DNA from: Actinoplanes oryzae
GTDB taxonomy: Bacteria > Actinomycetota > Actinomycetes > Mycobacteriales > Micromonosporaceae
Direction: 5' to 3'
Assembly: GCF_030757795.1 (NCBI RefSeq)
Contig: NZ_JAUQWH010000002.1
Location: forward strand, 1-64,000
DNA length: 64,000 bases
The position numbers were made by a program, and so were the translations under genes. This document shows positions 63,230-64,000 of the stretch, one piece after another. Under the pieces are notes generated by a model. The model saw nothing but the letters and a program-made list of their open reading frames with translations. It made no database searches and was not told the DNA's origin. Numbering within the stretch: position 1 is the stretch's first letter; each line of letters opens with the position of its first letter.

Positions 63230-64000
63230 CGGTCACCACTTCCGCGGGAGTTGTCGCCGACCAGGGCGAGGAAGGCGTCCTCGAGGCGGCGGCGCGGCAC
63301 CACCCGGTCGACGCCGACGCCGGCGCGGACCAGGGAAGCCACCACCTCCTCGCGGGGAGTGCCGTTGGTGTCCACGATCAGGGAGGCGCCCTCGGGCTTG
63401 GCGTCCAGGGAAAGGCCGGTCAGGACCGCCGTGGCGGCGGCGACGTCGGAGACGCCGATCTGGATGGACGGGGAGTCGCCGACGATGTCCTCGACCGGGC
63501 CGGACGCGACGATGCGGCCCTTGTTGACCACGACGGCGTGGGTGCAGGTCTGTTCCACCTCGGCGAGGAGGTGGCTGGAGACCAGGACCGCGCGGCCGTC
63601 GGTGGCGTAGCGGCGCAGGACGCGGCGCATCTCGGCGATCTGCGGCGGGTCGAGGCCGTCCGTCGGCTCGTCGAGGACCAGCAGCTCGGGCAGGCCGAGC
63701 ATGGCCTGGGCGATGGCGAGGCGCTGGCGCATGCCGTGGCTGTACGACTTGGTCCGCCGGTGCACCGAGTTGCCGAGCCCGGCGATCTCCAGCGCCTCCT
63801 CGAAGCGGGCCTCCTCGACCGGCCGGCCGGTGGCCCGCCAGTACGCGACCAGGTTCTCGTGGCCGGTGAGGTGCGGCAGGAATCCGGGGCCCTCGACCAG
63901 CGCCCCGACCCGGCGCAGCACCGGCGCCCCGGGCACCAGCCGTTCGCCGAAGACCAGGGCGTCGCCGGCCGTCGGCATGGTCAGGCCCATGAGCACCCGC
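63226..64000 (-). CDS. ABC transporter ATP-binding protein (partial)
   Basis: The window cuts the 5' end: 257 residues are visible, beginning after the Walker A loop (RVLMGLTMPTAGDALVFG). The signature is SYSHGMRQRLAIAQAM, Walker B LLVLDEPTDGLDP and the switch His in VSSHLLAEVE. The C-terminal part has the domain usual for drug- or antibiotic-type exporters of the CcmA/BcrA kind. It is coupled to the permease downstream. Confidence 0.9.
   Translation of the reverse strand, partial: RVLMGLTMPTAGDALVFGERLVPGAPVLRRVGALVEGPGFLPHLTGHENLVAYWRATGRPVEEARFEEALEIAGLGNSVHRRTKSYSHGMRQRLAIAQAMLGLPELLVLDEPTDGLDPPQIAEMRRVLRRYATDGRAVLVSSHLLAEVEQTCTHAVVVNKGRIVASGPVEDIVGDSPSIQIGVSDVAAATAVLTGLSLDAKPEGASLIVDTNGTPREEVVASLVRAGVGVDRVVPRRRLEDAFLALVGDNSRGSGDR

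Overview
The window is very GC-rich, uses GTG starts freely and carries actinobacterial markers: CarD, LpqE-like lipoprotein, DisA/RadA pair, SARP-type regulator, MsiK-like ATPase, DUF4032 and DUF2510-like proteins. The backbone order (probable clpC end, mutY, disA, radA, lpqE-like, carD, ispD, ispF, and later cysS, rlmB) matches the Mycobacterium tuberculosis Rv3596c-Rv3579c and Streptomyces chromosomal regions. The resorcinol-lipid type III PKS cluster points to Micromonosporaceae, most likely Actinoplanes or a close relative (inference).

Layout. 1-8.1 kb: housekeeping genes (clpC tail, DUF4291, mutY, ACT protein, def, disA, radA, lpqE-like lipoprotein). 8.2-12.1 kb: a UbiA prenyltransferase diverging from a methyltransferase / acyl-CoA dehydrogenase-like flavoprotein / type III PKS operon, resembling the agq phenolic-lipid cluster of Actinoplanes missouriensis. 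12.1-17.1 kb: two membrane proteins, carD, ispD, ispF and a TPR protein. 17.1-21.6 kb: a chitosan-use locus: ROK regulator, GH4 glycosidase and BadF-type kinase, divergent from a GH46 chitosanase with a three-hairpin leader. 21.7-23.4 kb: a second ROK regulator and a YefM/YoeB toxin-antitoxin pair with its operator. 23.4-35.6 kb: tyrosine catabolism (aminotransferase, HPD, homogentisate dioxygenase, fumarylacetoacetase, AsnC-type regulator) mixed with a class I fumarase, two beta-propeller proteins and an RDD protein. 36.1-47.3 kb: GH16-like protein, a DUF4956/VTC/DUF4353 surface operon, a SARP-NB-TPR regulator, fumC and a subtilase. 47.4-49.9 kb: cysS and rlmB, cut off from ispF by about 31.6 kb. 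50.2-58 kb: msiK-like ATPase, tRNA-Thr(UGU), small enzymes, a two-TM double-RCK protein, DUF4032 kinase-like protein, trypsin-like protease and PAP2 phosphatase. 58-62 kb: an amino-sugar operon (nagA, ROK kinase, SIS isomerase) divergent from a DeoR regulator. 62.4-64 kb: an ABC-2 exporter, cut by the window edge.

How it works together. Two amino-sugar modules (chitosan and nagA/SIS) and the MsiK-like ATPase suggest a soil saprophyte using chitinous polymers. Tyrosine breakdown yields fumarate and acetoacetate, and both fumarase classes are encoded nearby. At least 14 genes carry a TANNNT hexamer 6-7 nt before the start codon, the signature of leaderless transcription; this fixes several starts. 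Short GC-rich tandem repeats fill several gaps between convergent genes. No IS element, prophage, CRISPR array or rRNA was seen.
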